A DNA stretch of 64,000 nt, from positions 1,178,001 to 1,242,000 of the forward strand of contig NZ_JBDFMD010000001.1 in the NCBI RefSeq assembly GCF_047238105.1. The letters run 5' to 3'. Shown one piece after another: positions 52,877-62,431 of this stretch. Source of the DNA: Paenibacillus_D sp047238105. Its GTDB lineage: Bacteria > Bacillota > Bacilli > Paenibacillales > Paenibacillaceae. The notes below the pieces were generated by a model. That model was not told the DNA's origin. It saw only the letters and a list, made by a program, of their open reading frames with translations, and made no database searches. Numbering within the stretch: the first letter of the stretch is position 1; each line of letters opens with the position of its first letter. The translations under genes were made by a program, and so were the position numbers.

Positions 52877-53206
52877 TTACTTTTGCGGTCCGGAGGGGAT
52901 GGGTACTGGCTCCAGCCGCTGTTGAAGCTGTATCCTTAGGATTAGAGTAATGGGGTTAGAATACATCTTCAAAGGCAGCCCGTAGACTTTCCGCTCAATA
53001 CGAAATTGCGGAGCTACCGTGGGATCACCATCATCCATAAAATCCATGTCCCTCACGACACCTAGCGGAATGTGTTCCTCTTTCCTACACTGCAAACAGA
53101 TATAGTTGACTTTCTCTTTGTTCAGCAGGTGCTTGCTTAATGCGATTGGACTCTTCTTTTTCTTCTTTGCTGGCTTGCGCTTCTTCGATACCGGTGAGAT
53201 CGTGAA
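52877..53206 (-). pseudogene. decayed zinc-ribbon-type small protein
   Basis: An open frame of 109 codons without a good start. It reads KKRKPAKKKKKSPIALSKHL, then LNKEKVNYICLQCRKEEHIP and MDDGDPTVAPQFRIERKVYG. I recall similar small Firmicute proteins in which the first CxxC is followed by a second near QFxCExC. Here that second pair is gone (QFRIERK) and the frame drifts afterward. A different frame gives a 41-codon ORF with a start. A pseudogene is the best reading. Confidence 0.35.
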
Positions 53207-53316
53207 TCATCCTTCTCTAGCACACGTTTAGTTAGGTTACAGGCAGCGTATTTCACTCGCAACACCGTCTTCAAGACTATGACGGATTAAGCCACGAATG
53301 AATTCTTCTACACTCA

Positions 53317-53608
53317 AGGTTGGTACTTCGATACGGACTCAATAGGCTCTATTTTGCACAAAAACCCGCCAGGAACAGGCCCTCCGGACACACGATCCGT
53401 TAAGTGCTGGCTTGACGCCCGCTAGCCCCCGTTTACAGACCGATAACGGATCCTCTGTCCGCAAGCATCTCTAAAAACACGCCCATGCTCGAAATAAGGG
53501 CTACTGTGTCCGTTTGTGAGCGAGCACTACCCTCAGCGGTCTTCTTCCCTACTCCGACGACCTATTGATCCACATGTTAAATGTGTTGCATAGTTACTCC
53601 TAAACAAC
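53317..53608. repeat. dispersed intergenic repeat, copy 2
   Basis: About 292 bases, highly similar to 9463-9750 in the same orientation. Blocks CGGACTCAATAG (53334), GATCCGTTAA (53394) and ATAACGGATCCTCTGTCC (53443) are at the same spacing. It overlaps the last three codons of the beta-mannosidase gene. Confidence 0.75.
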
Positions 53609-56143
53609 GATAAAGTCAGCCATCGACCGGACGACAAGCGCTCCCGGAGCCGCCGGAACGAATGGCCGCTCCCCGTTGCTTCGCGCTTCGAAGGACACGG
53701 TCACCGGGTGGCCGGGCAGCAGATCGAAATAGTTGTCCGAGAATATGCCTTCCGCTTCGGATGACAGCCACACTTGCTTGGCCAGCACATCGGTCGACAG
53801 CGTGTACCGTGGGCCGTCGCCCCCCGCTTCTTCCACAATCTCGATGTGCGCCGGCTGCAACGCCAACTCCTTGCCGGGGACGAAATAATGCTCCTTGCGG
53901 TCGAGCAGTTGAAGGCCCTGCCATAGCTCGGCCACGAGCACCGTACGCGAAGCATCGGCGCCTGCCAGCAGCTCATCTACCGCCAGCGAGACGATATGCC
54001 GCGCACCGTTGCTCTCCACAGCCGCCTCATGGATCTCTTCTTTCAACTGCGTCCCGTCAAAATCATACAGCCTTAGTTTTACCGCACCTTCCAGTTCCGA
54101 CAGCGAGTCAGTGATGAGATGAATACCTACCTTGCCTTCGCTGCTGCCGTCGAGGGACAGCATGACATCCTGGAAGCTGCGCTTAGCATAGTATTGAAGC
54201 GCCTTCCAGCGGCCATAATAATCCATGCCTGCCCAGGATGCGACAGGCCAGCAATCATTCATCTGCCAATACAGCGAGCCCATACAGAATGGCTTGCGCC
54301 TGCGGTGCGCCTCGATGGCCGTCTTCATCGCCTCCGCCTGAAGCACTTGGCTCATGTAAAGAAAAGATGGGAAGTCCTTCGGTTCCGGCAGATACTTATC
54401 CATATATTCCTTGATCAGACGATTGCCCGCCCCGTTGCGCTGGTGAGCCAGCATCACATCCGATTCCAGCTCCAGGTCGGATTCTTCGGCATACGTCCGG
54501 ACCGACTTGTACTCCGGGAACGACTGGAAACCATATTCGCTCATGAATCGGCCAACATAAATATTGTAGTTGTCGAACGGTTCGCTGTTGTGCCACACGC
54601 CCCAATAATGAATGTCACCAACGGTAGTGGTACTCGTACCATGCTGATGCTCGTCGCGGGTCAGATCGCACATCGGTGAAGATGGCCAATAATCAATGCC
54701 GTCCGCATGCTCGGCGACCGCATCTGCCAGAATCTCGTGGAAGATCGCCTCGTAATCGGCCCAGATCCTCTCCCGCTGCTCCAGCGTAAATGCCTTCTTC
54801 CAGCCCCAGCCGGCGCTCTCGTCCTTATAATGCGACCAGGCCGTATCGATCTCGTTGTTGCCGCACCAGAGCGCGATCGACGGATGATTGCGCAGACGCT
54901 TCACATTCTCTTCGGCCTCGGCGCGGACGCTGTCCAGGAATGCCTGATCGCCGGGATACATGCTGCAAGCAAACATGAAGTCCTGCCAGACGAGGATCCC
55001 GTATTCATCGCAAAGCTCATAGAAGTCCGAATGCTCATAGATGCCGCCTCCCCATACGCGCAGCATGTTCATGTTGGACGCAGCGGCCGCAGCTACTTCA
55101 TGACGATACCGCTCGCGGGTCATTTCGGTGACGAAGCTGTCCCCCGGAATATGATTCGCGCCTTTGGCGAAGACCGGCACGCCGTTCAGCTCGATGTAGA
55201 AGGTTGCACCCTGCTCATCCTTCTCTCGCACCAGACGCACGGTCCGGAGACCGGTTCTGACGCTGCGCTCCGCTGTGCCGCCCTGGCCGGTCAACGCCGC
55301 GCGGAAGGTGTAGAGATGCGCTTCGCCTAGCCCTCTGCTCCACCACAGCTGCGGCTGTTCGATGGTTAGCTCCAGCTCCGCCGTCTGTTCGCCTGGCGCC
55401 AGCGCGACCTTGCGGTTCCAGCTCATGCCAGCTGCCTCCAGCTTCAGCTCGGCCTCTCCGGCTTGCTCGGAGACGACGGTGACGACGGCTGTCAGCTTCG
55501 CTCCGCCCTCCGTCACTTCGTCCTGTCTAATATAGAGATCGTTCAGCCGCATGCCGCTCCAGGCCTCGAGGCGCACCTCGCGCCAGATGCCACTCGTCAC
55601 CAGACGCGGCCCCCAGTCCCAGCCATAGTGATACGGCGCTTTGCGGGCGAAGATACTGACTCTCTTCTCACCCAGTCCGCCGAGCTCCGACTGATCATTG
55701 GAAGCCGGCAGCTGATATCCGAGCTTCTCCAGCTTGGGGAGATCTTCCTGGATCGGCGAACGGAAGCGAATGTGCAATGTATTGGAGCCATTCACCAGGT
55801 AAGGCTTGACGTCCACTCGCCAGGAGCGGAACATGTTATCTGCTGAGAGGATCGCCTGGCCGTTAAGCGTTACATCTGCGTAGGTGTCCAACCCGTCGAA
55901 CACAAGCTCGACTCGCGTCTGCGACAACAGCTCTGCAGGCACCTCGAATACGGACTGGTATTCCCAATCCTTCTTATCGATCCATTGCAAACGATGCTCG
56001 TTGGTGCCATAAAAAGGATCGTCTATTCGCCCATTGCGGTGCAGATCCTTGTGTACGCAACCAGGCACCTTGGCCGGCAGCCACTCTTCTTCCTCACATG
56101 CCTTGAACGTCCAGTTGCCAACGGTCCATCTCTTCTCGCCCAT
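53600..56143 (-). CDS. beta-mannosidase (GH2)
   Basis: An 847-residue glycoside hydrolase with GH2 sugar-binding, Ig-like and TIM-barrel domains. The acid/base Glu is in LWCGNNEIDTAW and the nucleophile Glu in FMSEYGFQSFP. The N-terminus (GNWTFKACEEEEWLPAKVPG, VHKDLHRNGRIDDPFYGTNE) is typical of mannosidases of this family. No signal peptide, so it is a cytoplasmic enzyme for imported manno-oligosaccharides. ATG at 56143 follows GGAGGATGGAGC. Its last codons lie inside a repeat copy. Confidence 0.92.
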   Translation of the reverse strand: MGEKRWTVGNWTFKACEEEEWLPAKVPGCVHKDLHRNGRIDDPFYGTNEHRLQWIDKKDWEYQSVFEVPAELLSQTRVELVFDGLDTYADVTLNGQAILSADNMFRSWRVDVKPYLVNGSNTLHIRFRSPIQEDLPKLEKLGYQLPASNDQSELGGLGEKRVSIFARKAPYHYGWDWGPRLVTSGIWREVRLEAWSGMRLNDLYIRQDEVTEGGAKLTAVVTVVSEQAGEAELKLEAAGMSWNRKVALAPGEQTAELELTIEQPQLWWSRGLGEAHLYTFRAALTGQGGTAERSVRTGLRTVRLVREKDEQGATFYIELNGVPVFAKGANHIPGDSFVTEMTRERYRHEVAAAAASNMNMLRVWGGGIYEHSDFYELCDEYGILVWQDFMFACSMYPGDQAFLDSVRAEAEENVKRLRNHPSIALWCGNNEIDTAWSHYKDESAGWGWKKAFTLEQRERIWADYEAIFHEILADAVAEHADGIDYWPSSPMCDLTRDEHQHGTSTTTVGDIHYWGVWHNSEPFDNYNIYVGRFMSEYGFQSFPEYKSVRTYAEESDLELESDVMLAHQRNGAGNRLIKEYMDKYLPEPKDFPSFLYMSQVLQAEAMKTAIEAHRRRKPFCMGSLYWQMNDCWPVASWAGMDYYGRWKALQYYAKRSFQDVMLSLDGSSEGKVGIHLITDSLSELEGAVKLRLYDFDGTQLKEEIHEAAVESNGARHIVSLAVDELLAGADASRTVLVAELWQGLQLLDRKEHYFVPGKELALQPAHIEIVEEAGGDGPRYTLSTDVLAKQVWLSSEAEGIFSDNYFDLLPGHPVTVSFEARSNGERPFVPAAPGALVVRSMADFIVV

Positions 56144-56252
56144 GCTCCATCCTCCAGTTAAGCGACAGTATTTTTGATTGGTCATTAGTTATTATAACAT
56201 CAAAAATACTAACATTTATAACAATTATGGTCAATAATCTAACAGCCATTAG

Positions 56253-56786
56253 CTAGAAGAGAATGATGCCCGCCAGACCGGCGGCAACGATGACCGATAA
56301 GGGATGAGCCCGGTATCTCGTCAAAGCTACAAAACAACCGGCAGCGATCAGCAGCGTTCCCAAAAAAGTCCATTCGCCAAGACCATCCATCCCTGCTGCC
56401 GGCAACGCAAACCGTAAAGCTGCATAAGCGATCAGCCCTGCTATGACCGGCCGCAGTCCATATAGGACGCGCCGGATCACCGGGAGTCTGGAGCTGCCCA
56501 GCAGTATGACGGTAAACAGCGCCATCACAAGCAACGAAGGCAATGCCATCCCAGCTGTGGCGGACGCAGCCCCGATTAAGCCGGAGTGCTGGTACCCGAT
56601 CAGCGTGGCACTGTTGACTGCGATCGGTCCGGGAGCTATGCCCGCAAGCGACACCAGTTCTTGAAATTGCGTGTTGCTTAACCAGTCTCTAGTGACAGCT
56701 TCATATTCAATAATCGGCATAATCGCATAGCCGCCGCCAAACGACAAGCAGCCGATCTTCAAAAAGGTTATAAAGAGTTCCCACAC
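56253..56786 (-). CDS. chrA: chromate transporter, half-size ChrA (second)
   Basis: A 177-residue membrane protein of the CHR family: FLKIGCLSFGGGYAIMPIIE, LVSLAGIAPGPIAVNSATL and four to five helices. Split ChrA proteins work as pairs that export chromate in Bacillus. GTG start behind AAGGAGGGACTGGGT. It is 22 bases after its partner. Confidence 0.9.
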   Translation of the reverse strand: MWELFITFLKIGCLSFGGGYAIMPIIEYEAVTRDWLSNTQFQELVSLAGIAPGPIAVNSATLIGYQHSGLIGAASATAGMALPSLLVMALFTVILLGSSRLPVIRRVLYGLRPVIAGLIAYAALRFALPAAGMDGLGEWTFLGTLLIAAGCFVALTRYRAHPLSVIVAAGLAGIILF

Positions 56787-56808
56787 ACCCAGTCCCTCCT
56801 TCTAATAA

Positions 56809-57432
56809 TCAGATGTAATATTCGGGATACAGCTCATCCGGCTCCTGCGGCTTACGCGGCTTCTCCAGCCGTCGTTCGATGCCGAGCCATCCCTTGCCGG
56901 CGATGATGATCGACCCGATACACAGCCCTCCGCCGATGAGCCAGCCTGGATGCAGCGGCGTCAAGATCAGACAGGCAAGAGTAGCTGCAAGTATCGTCAA
57001 CGTCGCGGTATCAAATATCGCCGCCTTGGCCATCCGCCACGCAGCAAAGGCAATCAGCGCCACCACACCGCCTTTAATGCCCTGAAGCGCGGCAATCGCC
57101 TTAGCCTGTGCCGATATTGCTTCGTATCCGAAACCAAGCCCCAGCACGAGTGCAAACGCCGGCATAGTCATGCCCAGCACGGCAGCAATCGCACCTAGCC
57201 CTCCGGCCACCCGGAACCCTACCGCCGCAGCGGCATTGATCCCGACGCCTCCGGGAGCCGCCGCCGCAAGCGACAGCAGATCGCCAAGCGTTTCTTTATC
57301 CATCCATTGCCGCCGCTCTACGATCTCTCTCTCGATGATCGGAAGCATCGCATAGCCGCCGCCAAAAGCTGTAGGCGACATCCGTAGAAAGCTCCAAAAG
57401 AGCTGCAGCAAAAATACATGTTTAGCATTCAT
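56809..57432 (-). CDS. chrA: chromate transporter, half-size ChrA (first)
   Basis: A 207-residue CHR-family protein: SFLRMSPTAFGGGYAMLPII, LLSLAAAAPGGVGINAAAAVG, and a hydrophilic C-terminus rich in Arg, Lys and Pro (IERRLEKPRKPQEPDELYPE). It forms the pair with the downstream half. Chromate or sulfate-like anion transport is from the family. Confidence 0.9.
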   Translation of the reverse strand: MNAKHVFLLQLFWSFLRMSPTAFGGGYAMLPIIEREIVERRQWMDKETLGDLLSLAAAAPGGVGINAAAAVGFRVAGGLGAIAAVLGMTMPAFALVLGLGFGYEAISAQAKAIAALQGIKGGVVALIAFAAWRMAKAAIFDTATLTILAATLACLILTPLHPGWLIGGGLCIGSIIIAGKGWLGIERRLEKPRKPQEPDELYPEYYI

Positions 57433-57681
57433 CCTGAACTCACCTCTAGTTAGCTATGACATCCTCAGCTTCTAGTATACCACCTTTATTTCATTTTGAC
57501 ATAAAGTTTTTATCAAAAATTATGATATTTATCATAAATGGTCATTTCACAGGGGATTAACTCAGCACTTTCGACCAATTTTTATAAATTGTGCTTGACA
57601 GATGGGAATGGTACCTTTGAGCGGGATTCGCTATAATGGAAGGAATGAAACAGAGCCTAGAAAAGAAACGGAGGTAGACAC
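57433..57681. promoter_or_regulatory. divergent chrA/ROK promoter region
   Basis: Contains a seven-base dyad TTATGAT-N4-ATCATAA (57520-57537), a TTGACA at 57496-57501, and a TATAAT at 57632-57637 before the ROK gene. The dyad is a plausible repressor site for the ROK protein, between the divergent genes. Confidence 0.45.
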
Positions 57682-58878
57682 ATGCTGCAAGGCGATCGCC
57701 CGCTATCCGTGAAGCGGCTTATCTACAATTTTATAGCCCAGCACGGGCCGCTCTCCAAAACCGAGCTGCGCCCTGTGGTCGCCGTATCCGGCAGTACGCT
57801 GACACGTACCTTGGAAGAAATGGTGGAAATGGGCTTGCTCAACGCAGATGGTCTGGGGCCGTCCAGCGGCGGCCGAAGACCGACGCTTTACCAGATCAAC
57901 CGTCGCCACAAATTTATTTTTGGATTGGAGATTTCAAGGCTTTACTCGGCACTTGCCTTGTTCGACATGCAGCTTAATCCCATCTCCATTATCCAGTGGC
58001 GGATGGACGAAGCTATGGATCCGGACCGCTTAACCGAATATGTTCAAGCCAATGCGCTTGCTTTTCTAAGGGATCATCAGATTCGGCGGGAGGACGTACT
58101 GGGGATCGGAATCGGCGGGGTCGGTCCGCTGGACCGCGAGCGCGGAATGATCCTCGAACCGCTGTATTTCACGGCCAAAGGTTGGAGTCAGGTACCCATC
58201 TGCAGCATGCTTGAGGAGAGAACCGGCTTTGCTGCCAGGCTGGACAATGGCGCTAACGCCGCCCTGGCAGGAGAGCACTGGTCATATCGCGAGGCCAATC
58301 TCGGGCATATGCTCTATGTGCATGCGGGGGTCGGGTTGCGCTCCGCGATGATGTCCGGAGGCAAGATCATCCGGGGCAGCGTCGATATGGAGGGGGCGAT
58401 CGGCCAAATGATCATCCAGCAGGACGGCCCCCGGCTGGACCACCATGGCAATTACGGTGCGCTCGAAGCGTTCGTCTCCGTGCAAGCGCTGGAGCAGCAG
58501 GCCCGCAGTCTGATCAAGTCAGGCAGGGATCATCTGCTGCAGCGGTTCCGGATCGAGGTCGAACAGGTCAACTACGATATCCTGGTACAGGCACTGGCCT
58601 CCGGAGACGACATGGTCCGGGAGCTCTTCACCAGATCGGCGGCCCATCTGGGGATTGGCCTCGCCAATCTGATCAATATCCTTCATCCGGAGAGGGTCGT
58701 GCTCGGCGGAGCTTTGATCAGTGCCAGCCAATCGTATTATGAGACAGCGATCGAGATCGCGCTCAAACATACCTATTACTATCCGGACTACACCCCGCGC
58801 TTCTCCAAAGGCTTGCTGCGGGAGCATGCCGTCGCTGCCGGTGCGGCGCTGCAGCTATGGCACGAGCTGGAGATGTAG
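57682..58878 (+). CDS. ROK family transcriptional regulator
   Basis: A 398-residue protein with an N-terminal winged helix (1-70: RLIYNFIAQHGPLSKTELRP, SGSTLTRTLEEMVEMGLL) and a ROK domain. The ROK zinc motif CxCGxxGCxE is absent: the place reads HHGNYGALEAF. The catalytic Asp of sugar kinases (DNDANAA) is Gly here (DNGANAAL). So it is a repressor and not a kinase. ATG follows ACGGAGGTAGACAC. The neighbours suggest control of mannoside or related sugar use. Confidence 0.85.
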   Translation: MLQGDRPLSVKRLIYNFIAQHGPLSKTELRPVVAVSGSTLTRTLEEMVEMGLLNADGLGPSSGGRRPTLYQINRRHKFIFGLEISRLYSALALFDMQLNPISIIQWRMDEAMDPDRLTEYVQANALAFLRDHQIRREDVLGIGIGGVGPLDRERGMILEPLYFTAKGWSQVPICSMLEERTGFAARLDNGANAALAGEHWSYREANLGHMLYVHAGVGLRSAMMSGGKIIRGSVDMEGAIGQMIIQQDGPRLDHHGNYGALEAFVSVQALEQQARSLIKSGRDHLLQRFRIEVEQVNYDILVQALASGDDMVRELFTRSAAHLGIGLANLINILHPERVVLGGALISASQSYYETAIEIALKHTYYYPDYTPRFSKGLLREHAVAAGAALQLWHELEM

Positions 58879-58891
58879 CGACTCGGAAGAC

Positions 58892-60040
58892 TTAATCCTG
58901 TTGAACGGTGACCCATCTCCGCTCTTCATGACTGCAGAGGATCGCTTCCACAAGCCGCATTAATTGATGCCCCTGGCTGAAGGTCGCGTAGCTGTGCGGC
59001 TGTCTCGGATCGCGGACATGGCTGTAGAAATCGCGACATAGATTCTTGAGTCCATCCGGCCAGCCCTCCTGGTGACCGCCCGGATAATGAGCCAGTCTAG
59101 CCGAACGCTTGGAGAGCGTCTCGGGATCCTTCAGGATCACTTCATTGGCCTGTCCCCGGCGCCCAATCCACAGCTCGTTGGGCCGTTCCTGATCCCAAGC
59201 GACAGCCGATTGGCCGGCTGCGATCTCGAAGACCAGCCGGTTCTTCCGGCCGGCAGCCACTTGCGACACCGTGAAGACGCCCTGCACGCCGTCATCAAAT
59301 CGGATCAGCACACTGCCATAATCCTCGGAAGTGACCGCCACCTCTTCACACTCCGCACCCTCGGCGGTCTGGAAGGTCGTCCCTTGCACCAGCGGCCGCT
59401 GACGATGGGCATGCGCAGTTTTCAGATCGGCGCAAACCTCGGTAATCTGTCTGCCTAGTACGTGCTGGACCGCATCGCACCAGTGGGAGCCGATGTCGGC
59501 GATTGCCCGCGAGGGACCATTCAGATCAGGGTCGAGGCGCCAGCTGTAATCGGACTCATAGAGCAGCCAGTCCTGCAGGTAACTGCCCTGGACGTGGATG
59601 ACTTCACCATTCTCTTCCTTGCGCAGGAACTCACGCGCTTCGGACACCATCGGATAATGACGATAATTGAAGCACACCCCGCTCCGGACATTGACCTGCT
59701 GCGCCAGCTCCGCCAGCTCCAGTGACTCGGCCGATGTCACTGCGAGCGGCTTCTCGGATAGGATATGCTTGCCCGCATGCAGCGCCTGTTTGTTGATCTC
59801 ATAATGCAGCGCATTGGGTGTGCAATTGTGGATGATCTCGATCTCGGGATCATCGATCATCGCCTGATAATCGTCATATACATTCGGAATCCCCATCTCG
59901 TCAGCGACTTGTTCCGCTTTGGCGCGTTCCCTCCCGGCGATGCCCCACACCGTGGCTCCGGGAATCCGGCGCAGCGCTTCGATATGAGCAATCGCTGAGA
60001 AGCCAGTTCCTACAATGCCTGCTTTGATCGGTTTCATCAT
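58892..60040 (-). CDS. Gfo/Idh/MocA family oxidoreductase
   Basis: A 382-residue NAD(P)-dependent sugar or inositol dehydrogenase. Rossmann domain: AGIVGTGFSAIAHIEALR, and the EKPLAVT loop (LSEKPLAVTSAES). The second domain has ADIGSHWCDAVQHVLG with the catalytic His. The substrate is not readable; position after a ROK gene suggests a sugar. ATG behind GGGAGGATGAGCA. It is convergent with the ROK gene, 13 bases apart. Confidence 0.9.
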   Translation of the reverse strand: MMKPIKAGIVGTGFSAIAHIEALRRIPGATVWGIAGRERAKAEQVADEMGIPNVYDDYQAMIDDPEIEIIHNCTPNALHYEINKQALHAGKHILSEKPLAVTSAESLELAELAQQVNVRSGVCFNYRHYPMVSEAREFLRKEENGEVIHVQGSYLQDWLLYESDYSWRLDPDLNGPSRAIADIGSHWCDAVQHVLGRQITEVCADLKTAHAHRQRPLVQGTTFQTAEGAECEEVAVTSEDYGSVLIRFDDGVQGVFTVSQVAAGRKNRLVFEIAAGQSAVAWDQERPNELWIGRRGQANEVILKDPETLSKRSARLAHYPGGHQEGWPDGLKNLCRDFYSHVRDPRQPHSYATFSQGHQLMRLVEAILCSHEERRWVTVQQD

Positions 60041-60164
60041 TGCTCATCCTCCCGTCTTATCGCGTCACTGACGTGCCCGCGAGACCGTTGTCAGTTATGT
60101 TCCATGTATCTTTTTACACCACTCATCCGAGATCAGAAACAAACCGGGAGGCAGCCAAAAAAAA

Positions 60165-60215
60165 GAAAAAAGCCGACTGCAGGAAATGGGACGGTGTCTC
60201 CTCCCTGCTGTCGGC
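60165..60215 (-). terminator. terminator of the IDEAL-domain gene
   Basis: The minus-strand stem AGCCGACAGCAGG...CCTGCAGTCGGCT is followed by TTTTTT. Confidence 0.8.
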
Positions 60216-60229
60216 TTGCTATCGTAATG

Positions 60230-60595
60230 CTAGAATTTAAGGAAGTTAAGTCTGCTGTTGTACGCGCCGCCAGTAAACGGCTCCTGCTGCGTATCGCGCT
60301 CTTCCGCATCTTTAAGCTGCGCAGCCAGTTCCATGAACCAGCCTTCGTCTCGGCCAGAGAGCGCCGCATCGATCAAAGTACGGATCGACTGGGCCTCGTC
60401 AAGGGGCGTGATCTCCAGCTTTTTCAACTCATGCTCGCGCACGCCGACAAACTTGTCTATGATGCTATCATGATCAGAGTGGATGACGTGCAGCTTGATA
60501 ATACCTTGAAAATCGCCAATGGACTCGATATACCCGTGCACAAGCTCCCCATTGCTGGTATGGCCTTGCACCCAGTCGCCAATTTGGAATGTCAT
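60230..60595 (-). CDS. IDEAL-domain protein
   Basis: A 121-residue protein. The first 55 residues (FQIGDWVQGHTSNGELVHGY) look like a small beta-barrel. The IDEAL motif follows: IRTLIDAALSGRDEGWFMEL. IDEAL segments occur in Firmicute regulators such as YpiB and ComK-type adaptors. The start has a weak GGTGGTG site. A sigma-A promoter lies 107 bases upstream. Confidence 0.75.
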   Translation of the reverse strand: MTFQIGDWVQGHTSNGELVHGYIESIGDFQGIIKLHVIHSDHDSIIDKFVGVREHELKKLEITPLDEAQSIRTLIDAALSGRDEGWFMELAAQLKDAEERDTQQEPFTGGAYNSRLNFLKF

Positions 60596-60695
60596 GGTCC
60601 AGCACCACCTGTTCTGTAAGAGTTATAACGTGACCTCTTTTAAACTGTAACAACTACAGATACACTTTAGAAATCAGCCATTACTGTCTCGACAT

Positions 60696-60730
60696 ACTGT
60701 AATGATACTAGATACAGTTGAAATTGTCAA
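60696..60730 (-). promoter_or_regulatory. promoter and dyad before the IDEAL-domain gene
   Basis: TTGACA (60725-60730) and TATCAT (60702-60707) with a 17-base spacer on the minus strand. A dyad ACTGTA-N11-TACAGT (60696-60718) flanks the -10, fitting a repressor site. A related pair occurs at about 60645-60661. Confidence 0.55.
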
Positions 60731-60802
60731 GTTTTCTAACTCTACAGGTTCCTGCAATACACCCTCTTCTCATTCTGGTGTCAGGTTGGGACGCACTCAC
60801 CA

Positions 60803-60828
60803 AAAAGAGGCCTAATTCAGGCCTCTTT
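60803..60828. terminator. bidirectional terminator after pepA
   Basis: AAAGAGGCCT and AGGCCTCTTT arms around five bases, with T runs on both sides. Confidence 0.8.
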
Positions 60829-60846
60829 CACGAAATCGATTCCGGA

Positions 60847-62367
60847 TTATCTTGCTCCTGCTACTAACTGGGCCAAGGTACGCGCCATAACGCCGGTCGC
60901 CCCTTTGGCATCCCAGCCCCGGGCTTTGGACAACCAGGCCGTACCGCCGATATCCAGATGAACCCATGGCAGTTCCTCTGCGAATGTGCCTATAAACAAG
61001 CCACCGGTGATCGTACCCGCCAATCGTCCGCCGGCATTCTTCATATCGGCCGCATCGCTGTCGAGCTGCTTGCGGTAGAGCGGATAGGAAGGCAGCTCCC
61101 AGACCCGTTCGCCGCTGCGTTCGCTGGCCTCGCTTACCTGCTCCATCAGCTTGCGGCTGTTGCTCACCGCGCCCGTCGCTGCATCGCCCAACGCTACCAT
61201 GACGGCTCCGGTCAGGGTCGCCACATCCACCAGCTTGGTCGCCCCCCGCTGGATCGCTGTTGTCAGTCCGTCAGCGAGCACCAGTCTGCCTTCGGCATCC
61301 GTATTAACGACCTCCACCGTACGTCCGCTCATCGTCGTGATGACATCGCCAGGCTTCAAGGCACGGTCAGACGGCATGTTCTCGGCAGCCGGGATGACTG
61401 CCACGATATTCACAGCCGGACGCAGCTTGCCTACGATCCGCATCGCTCCGAGCACCGCTGCCGCACCGCCCATATCGGAGATCATCTCCTCCATGCCCGC
61501 AGCTTTCTTGAGGGAGATGCCGCCTGTATCAAAAGTAATCCCTTTGCCGATCCATCCCCATACCTCTTTGTCCCCCGGCGCTCCCTCATAATGCAGCACA
61601 ATCATGCGAGGCGGGTGCGCACTGCCCTGACCAACTCCCAGGAGGCCGCCCATCCCTTGCTCTGCCGCCGACCATTCGTCCAGCACCTCGCATTCCAGCT
61701 CCAGCTCGTCAGCCAGCAGTTCCGCTTCTTCAGCCATTTGTTCGGGGGTGAGCATATTGCCCGGACGGTTCGTCAGCTCGCGTGCGTAACAGACCGCCTC
61801 GGCGTACACCAGTCCGCGCCGGATACCGGACTTCCAGGCCTCTGTCCATGTCGGTGACGACTCCGTACCCAGCGGTACCAGCGCGACGGAGGACAGAGAA
61901 GTGTCTTCCTTCTCTTCCCGCCTGATCGCCTGCCGACTGTTGCCGCCGAGGATCAGCCCTTCGCTCAGAGCCTGCGCCGCCACGGACGCTTCACACTTAC
62001 TCGATCCTTGGATGATATATTGCGGCAGCAGCACACACAGCTGCACCGGCTTCAATGACTGCACTGCACGGGCAGCCGCCGCGCCGGCCAGCCGCAAGCC
62101 GTCGGTTGTCATCTCAGGCGCCAGTCCGACATAGACTACGAAGGGCGCAGGCAGTAGTCCCAACGTCGGCAGAACATAATTTTCCTCCTCCCGGCCGCGG
62201 TACAGCCCTCTTGCATGCAGATGACGCAGGGCATCGTCCAGTTGGGGATGGATCCAATGCACGACCTCTCCGTCTCGGGGCATCAGCTCCCGCTCCGTCA
62301 CGAAAGTCAGGATCACGTCCGCTTCCGACTCATGCTCCTGCTGGCCATATGTAATCTCTACATTCAT
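60847..62367 (-). CDS. pepA: leucyl aminopeptidase (M17)
   Basis: A 506-residue metallo-aminopeptidase: NRPGNMLTPEQMAEEAELL, KGITFDTGGISLKKAAGMEE (metal ligands Lys, Asp), VVNTDAEGRLVLADGLT and LVDVATLTGAVMVALGD. The C-terminal catalytic domain is complete, with two metal sites and the catalytic Lys and Arg. ATG follows ACAGGAGGCAGAAGAA. Peptide turnover in the cytoplasm. Confidence 0.95.
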   Translation of the reverse strand: MNVEITYGQQEHESEADVILTFVTERELMPRDGEVVHWIHPQLDDALRHLHARGLYRGREEENYVLPTLGLLPAPFVVYVGLAPEMTTDGLRLAGAAAARAVQSLKPVQLCVLLPQYIIQGSSKCEASVAAQALSEGLILGGNSRQAIRREEKEDTSLSSVALVPLGTESSPTWTEAWKSGIRRGLVYAEAVCYARELTNRPGNMLTPEQMAEEAELLADELELECEVLDEWSAAEQGMGGLLGVGQGSAHPPRMIVLHYEGAPGDKEVWGWIGKGITFDTGGISLKKAAGMEEMISDMGGAAAVLGAMRIVGKLRPAVNIVAVIPAAENMPSDRALKPGDVITTMSGRTVEVVNTDAEGRLVLADGLTTAIQRGATKLVDVATLTGAVMVALGDAATGAVSNSRKLMEQVSEASERSGERVWELPSYPLYRKQLDSDAADMKNAGGRLAGTITGGLFIGTFAEELPWVHLDIGGTAWLSKARGWDAKGATGVMARTLAQLVAGAR

Positions 62368-62431
62368 TTCTTCTGCCTCCTGTTCACGCCCGGAACAAAA
62401 AAGAACCGGTCTTTACACCGATTCTAGACGT

